Shown: one piece after another, positions 60,753 through 64,000 of the stretch
Layout: every line of letters begins with the position of its first letter
Numbering within the stretch: position 1 is the first letter of the stretch
NCBI RefSeq assembly: GCF_001542625.1
Contig: NZ_CP016279.1
Location: 4,464,001 to 4,528,000, forward strand
Origin: Streptomyces griseochromogenes
GTDB taxonomy: Bacteria; Actinomycetota; Actinomycetes; Streptomycetales; Streptomycetaceae
Direction: 5' to 3'
DNA: 64,000 nt
Position numbers and translations under genes: made by a program
The notes under the pieces: generated by a model
The model's input: only the letters and a program-made list of their open reading frames with translations
Databases searched by the model: none
What the model was told of the DNA's origin: nothing

Positions 60753-62612
60753 ATGGGAACTCAGCGATATGAAGTGGCAATCCTCGGGTCGGGAATTGGC
60801 GGCTCGATGCTCGCGTGCATCCTCGCCCGGCACGGGGTCTCGACTCTTCTGCTGGAGGGAGCGAGCCATCCGCGATTCACCATCGGTGAGTCATTGATAC
60901 CGGAGACCGGCCTGCGACTGCGAATCGTCGCCGACAAGTACGGCGTCCCGGAGATCGGGTGGATCGGCACATTCCACAAGCTACGCAAACACGTGAGCAG
61001 CAATTGCGGTGTCAAGCGCTCCTTCGGCTTCATGTATCACCGCGCAGGTGAGGAGAACCGTCCCGAGGAGATCAACCAGTTCGGGACGCTGACGCCGCCC
61101 GCCGGACCCGACTCGCATCTGTTCCGCCAGGACACCGATGCCTTTCTCGCGGCGCTCTCGGTCAAGTACGGGGCGACGTTCCGCTCACAGACGCGCATCT
61201 CCGACATCACCTTCGGAGACGACGAGGTCGAACTGCGCGCGGCCTCGGGCGAGACGTACCGCGCCAAGCTCCTGATCGACGCCTCGGGCATGCGGTCGAT
61301 GGTCTCGGACCAACTCGGCATGCGCGACGAGGTGCCGCGCTTCCGCACCGACACACGCACGATCTACACCCACATGATGGGCGTCAGAAGCGCCGATCTG
61401 CTGTTGGACCCCAAAGGCCGGCGCAATCTGATCTCGCCGCTCGGCCAGTCCACGATGCACCACGTCTTCGACGGCGGCTGGATGTGGGTCATCCCGTTCA
61501 GCAACCACCGGGACGCCACCAACCCGCTCACCAGCGTGGGGCTGATGCTCGACCGGCGCAAGCACCCCGATCCGCAGGGGACGCCGGAGCAGGAGTTCCG
61601 CCGGGTCATCTCCGCCTACCCGACCGTGGCGCGGCACTTCGCCGAGGCGAACGCCGCACGGCCGTGGGTCAGGTCGGGCCGCATCCAGTACTCCTCGCCG
61701 CACCTGATCGCGCCCCGTCTGATCCAGCTGCCGCACGCGGCCGCGTTCATCGACCCGCTCTACTCGAGCGGTATGTCGGTGCTCGTCGTCGCGGTCGACC
61801 TGATCGCCGAGTCGCTGCTCAAGGCCGTCGCGGAGAACGACTACGCGACCGAGCGATTCAAGTTCATGGAGGACGTGGTCAACCGCGGGTTCGACCACTA
61901 CGACACGATCGTGTCAGGGTCCTTCGACTCGTTCGCGAGCTACGACACCTGGAACGCGTGGAACCGCAACTGGGTGATGGGGAGCCTGCTCGGCACGTTC
62001 GGCCCGCTGTCGCTGCTGATGCACTACCACAAGACGAAGGACCGCTCGTACCTGGAGAAGACCACCGAGCCGAGCCGCATGGGCGTGCTCGGCAGCCACC
62101 TGCCGGGTGTCGTCGACATGGCGCGGGCCTCGCGCGCGGACATGGACGCCGCGATCGCGGGCCGGATCACCCACAAGGAGGCGAGCGAGCGCATCTTCGC
62201 CCGGTTCCGAGCGACCGACTTCCTGCCGCCCTACATGGGCTTCGGCGATCCCAGGAAGACCGCCACGGCGACGTTCACGCTGATCCCCGGTGCCCGCCAC
62301 GTCACGTGGTACCGGATGCACGGCGACCCGGTGTACCGGGACAACTGCACCTTCCCGCTGATGACGTACGCACGCGACGGTGCGACCTTCGTGCTGGGTG
62401 AGGCGCGGGACGCGTGGCGGCGCAGCTTCTCCGCCCTGCGTGACGTCTTCTTCGCCCACAACAGCGACTGGCGCCACATCGCGCCGGCACTCGCTGAGCA
62501 CGGAGAGCTCGTGACGCCGGTTCCGGCGTCCGCGCCCTCCGCGGAGGAACCGGCCGGACTCGACGGCGCCGAGGCCCCCCGGAGCGCGGCCTCGGCGACC
62601 GGAGTCGGCTGA
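60753..62612 (+). CDS. tryptophan-halogenase-like FAD-dependent oxidoreductase
   Basis: A 619-residue flavoenzyme of the tryptophan-halogenase-like group. The FAD motif is AILGSGIGGSMLACILARHG near residue 8, followed by TIGESLIPETGLRLR (the GESxxP-type block) and GGWMWVIPFSNH around 246, the WxWxIP signature of flavin-dependent halogenases. FIDPLYSSGMSVL is the conserved FAD/halide-region block. The C-terminal 200 residues exceed the minimal fold. The lysine needed for chlorination could not be assigned, so it may be a halogenase or a related monooxygenase, as found in enediyne pathways. ATG 60753 is chosen because the FAD motif starts 7 codons later. It ends at a strong hairpin. Confidence 0.82.
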   Translation: MGTQRYEVAILGSGIGGSMLACILARHGVSTLLLEGASHPRFTIGESLIPETGLRLRIVADKYGVPEIGWIGTFHKLRKHVSSNCGVKRSFGFMYHRAGEENRPEEINQFGTLTPPAGPDSHLFRQDTDAFLAALSVKYGATFRSQTRISDITFGDDEVELRAASGETYRAKLLIDASGMRSMVSDQLGMRDEVPRFRTDTRTIYTHMMGVRSADLLLDPKGRRNLISPLGQSTMHHVFDGGWMWVIPFSNHRDATNPLTSVGLMLDRRKHPDPQGTPEQEFRRVISAYPTVARHFAEANAARPWVRSGRIQYSSPHLIAPRLIQLPHAAAFIDPLYSSGMSVLVVAVDLIAESLLKAVAENDYATERFKFMEDVVNRGFDHYDTIVSGSFDSFASYDTWNAWNRNWVMGSLLGTFGPLSLLMHYHKTKDRSYLEKTTEPSRMGVLGSHLPGVVDMARASRADMDAAIAGRITHKEASERIFARFRATDFLPPYMGFGDPRKTATATFTLIPGARHVTWYRMHGDPVYRDNCTFPLMTYARDGATFVLGEARDAWRRSFSALRDVFFAHNSDWRHIAPALAEHGELVTPVPASAPSAEEPAGLDGAEAPRSAASATGVG

Positions 62613-62623
62613 GCGGGCCGCGC

Positions 62624-62673
62624 CGGGGCGTGGGGCCGCGTGCGACGGAGCACGCCCGCGGCCCCGCGCCCCG
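62624..62673 (+). terminator. hairpin terminator after the halogenase-like gene
   Basis: Arms of 17 bases (62624-62640 and 62657-62673) pair with a single G-T position and a 16-base loop, 12 bases after the stop. This suggests the UnbV-type gene downstream has its own promoter. Confidence 0.75.
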
Positions 62674-62768
62674 CCCTATCCGCCTCCCCGGTGCTCGGGC
62701 CACGCCTCCGGCCGCCCGTCCGATGAGACGCCCGCACCTTCATGACGTTGTTTCGAGAGGAGATCGCA

Positions 62769-64000
62769 GTGAGGCTGAGCAAGCGTCTTCGTCGGCTGGT
62801 GCCGGGAGTGCTGGCCGTCGTGGTCGGCGCATCGCTGTACGCCGTCGCGAACAACGCGGTCGCGGTGTCCGGCGGTCCGCAGACCGCCGCGCAGTACAAA
62901 TTCCAGGAACTGCCCATCGCGCTGCCGCCCGGTTACGACAACCAGCACATGAACACGATCCGGGAGGTGAACCCGGCGTACAAGAAGATCCGCTCCTGGA
63001 TCTCCGCGGTCGGGGCCAGTGTCGCCATCAACGATGTCACCGGCCACGGCCGCGCGGACGGCATGTGCATCGTGGACACCCGGACGAACAAGGTGATCGT
63101 GACGCACACGCCCACCGCGCCGGCGGCCGACCGGTTCACGCCGTTCCTCCTGAACCCGGCGCCGCTGCCGTACGACGACACGATGGCGCCGACCGGCTGC
63201 GCGGCCGGCGACTTCACGGGCGACGGCCGCATGGGCTTCCTCGTGACGTACTGGGGACGGACGCCGATCCTCTTCCTGCCGAAGTCGACCGCCACGACGC
63301 CCTCGCCGAGTGCGTACGTGCCGCGGGAGCTCGTGCCCTCGCACTCGCCCGACGGCAAGTACCACGGCCCGCGCTGGAACACCGACGCCGCGTACGTCTC
63401 GGACCTCGACGGCAGCGGGCACCCCTCGATCATCATCGGCAACTACTTCCCCGACTCGGACGTCCTGGACCCGAAGGGCCTGAAGAACGTCACGATGACC
63501 AACAGCCTTTCGTCCGGGAACAACGCCGGCGGCGACCACGTACTGCGCTGGAACGGCGCGACCTCGGGCGCCCGTCCGAGCGCCGCCTACGTCGAGGAGG
63601 AGGGGGCGATCCCGTTCCAGATCTCGACCGGTTGGACGCTCGCGATCTCCGGGGCCGATCTCACCGGCGACGGCCTGCCGGAGCCCTACCTCGCCAACGA
63701 CTTCGGCCACGGCCACCTCCTGTACAACGAGTCGACCCCGGGCCACATCAGGTTCACCGAGGCCAAAGGCCGGCGCACGGGGACGACTCCCAAGTCGTTC
63801 GTGCTCGGAAACGGCTCCTTCAAGGGCATGGGCGTCGACTTCGCCGACCTGAACAGCAATGGCAAGTTCGACTTCTACGTCAGCAACATCAACGTCGCCT
63901 GGGGCCTGGAGGAGAGCAACCTGCTCTTCATCAACCATGCCGCGGACGACGCCGACATGACGAAGCAGCTCAGCAAAGGCGTCGCCCCCTTCACGCAGGA
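62769..64000 (+). CDS. CRTAC1/UnbV-type FG-GAP repeat protein (partial, runs off the window)
   Basis: The first 410 residues of an exported FG-GAP/VCBS-repeat protein of the CRTAC1 (ASPIC/UnbV) type. A signal peptide or membrane anchor covers about residues 5-35. At least five calcium-binding-like loops are visible: DVTGHGRAD, DFTGDGRMG, DLDGSGHPS, DLTGDGLPE and DLNSNGKFD, as in beta-propeller FG-GAP repeats. UnbV relatives are conserved in enediyne clusters, where their role is not solved. GTG 62769 is preferred for its GAGAGGAG site; an in-frame ATG lies at 62742. The C-terminal ASPIC/UnbV domain would lie beyond the window. Confidence 0.85.
   Translation, partial: MRLSKRLRRLVPGVLAVVVGASLYAVANNAVAVSGGPQTAAQYKFQELPIALPPGYDNQHMNTIREVNPAYKKIRSWISAVGASVAINDVTGHGRADGMCIVDTRTNKVIVTHTPTAPAADRFTPFLLNPAPLPYDDTMAPTGCAAGDFTGDGRMGFLVTYWGRTPILFLPKSTATTPSPSAYVPRELVPSHSPDGKYHGPRWNTDAAYVSDLDGSGHPSIIIGNYFPDSDVLDPKGLKNVTMTNSLSSGNNAGGDHVLRWNGATSGARPSAAYVEEEGAIPFQISTGWTLAISGADLTGDGLPEPYLANDFGHGHLLYNESTPGHIRFTEAKGRRTGTTPKSFVLGNGSFKGMGVDFADLNSNGKFDFYVSNINVAWGLEESNLLFINHAADDADMTKQLSKGVAPFTQ

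Noticed and set aside
1..64000. CRISPR arrays, tRNA or rRNA genes, complete insertion sequences
   Set aside because: No regularly spaced repeats, cloverleaf-like segments, conserved rRNA stretches or transposase genes were seen on either strand.

Overview
The window reads as a chromosomal segment of a Streptomyces-like actinomycete. It is very GC-rich with strong G/C preference at third codon positions, uses GTG and TTG starts freely, and has GGAGG-type ribosome sites and many 4-base start/stop overlaps. It carries rare TTA (bldA-type) leucine codons and a cyclic-di-AMP riboswitch of the kind streptomycetes place before NlpC/P60 cell-wall hydrolases. I saw no rRNA, tRNA, CRISPR array, complete insertion sequence or replication origin.

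0-22 kb holds ordinary accessory and housekeeping genes. There are small hypothetical and exported proteins (WapI-type immunity protein, peptidoglycan-binding protein, a two-repeat cysteine-rich protein), an LLM flavin oxidoreductase and a BrkB/YihY membrane protein. A tight ferredoxin / ferredoxin reductase / cytochrome P450 cassette follows, then a 2-hydroxyacid dehydrogenase, gluconokinase and a DUF389 membrane protein. On the minus strand come cytochrome bd oxidase (cydA-cydB), an SDR, and a coupled set of GMC oxidoreductase, half-length DUF2252 protein and GH15 glucosidase. A cyclase-family hydrolase and the riboswitch-controlled NlpC/P60 hydrolase close the region.

22.3-31 kb is the least explained part. 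Two adjacent giant genes (1239 and 1380 residues, 2 bp apart) match no family I recognise. A small third gene follows and is interrupted in frame by TGA. The first giant gene has a TTA codon at position 13 and an AT-rich, dyad-containing upstream region.

31-38.7 kb has regulators (Lrp/AsnC, AraC, a decayed MerR), a two-repeat membrane protein that appears split by a frameshift, an MFS transporter with an unusual N-terminal extension beside a CcdA/DsbD-like membrane protein, and a mycothiol-dependent-isomerase-like protein.

38.8-64 kb looks like one end of a specialised-metabolite cluster that runs off the right edge. It contains a UbiB/AarF kinase, AhpD-like protein, SDR, styrene/indole-monooxygenase-like flavoenzyme, HxlR regulator, DHA2 exporter, SgcJ/EcaC-family protein, asparagine synthetase, two paralogous GMC oxidoreductases and an S-adenosyl methyltransferase. 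It continues with a P450 fused by overlap to DUF1702, an AraC regulator with TTA at codon 3, a TetR regulator with a palindromic operator, carotenoid oxygenase, a second copy of the extended MFS transporter, a tryptophan-halogenase-like flavoenzyme and the start of a CRTAC1/UnbV FG-GAP protein. DUF1702, UnbV and SgcJ relatives are known companions of enediyne pathways, but no polyketide synthase lies in this window, so the product class is open. Strong hairpins separate convergent transcription units.
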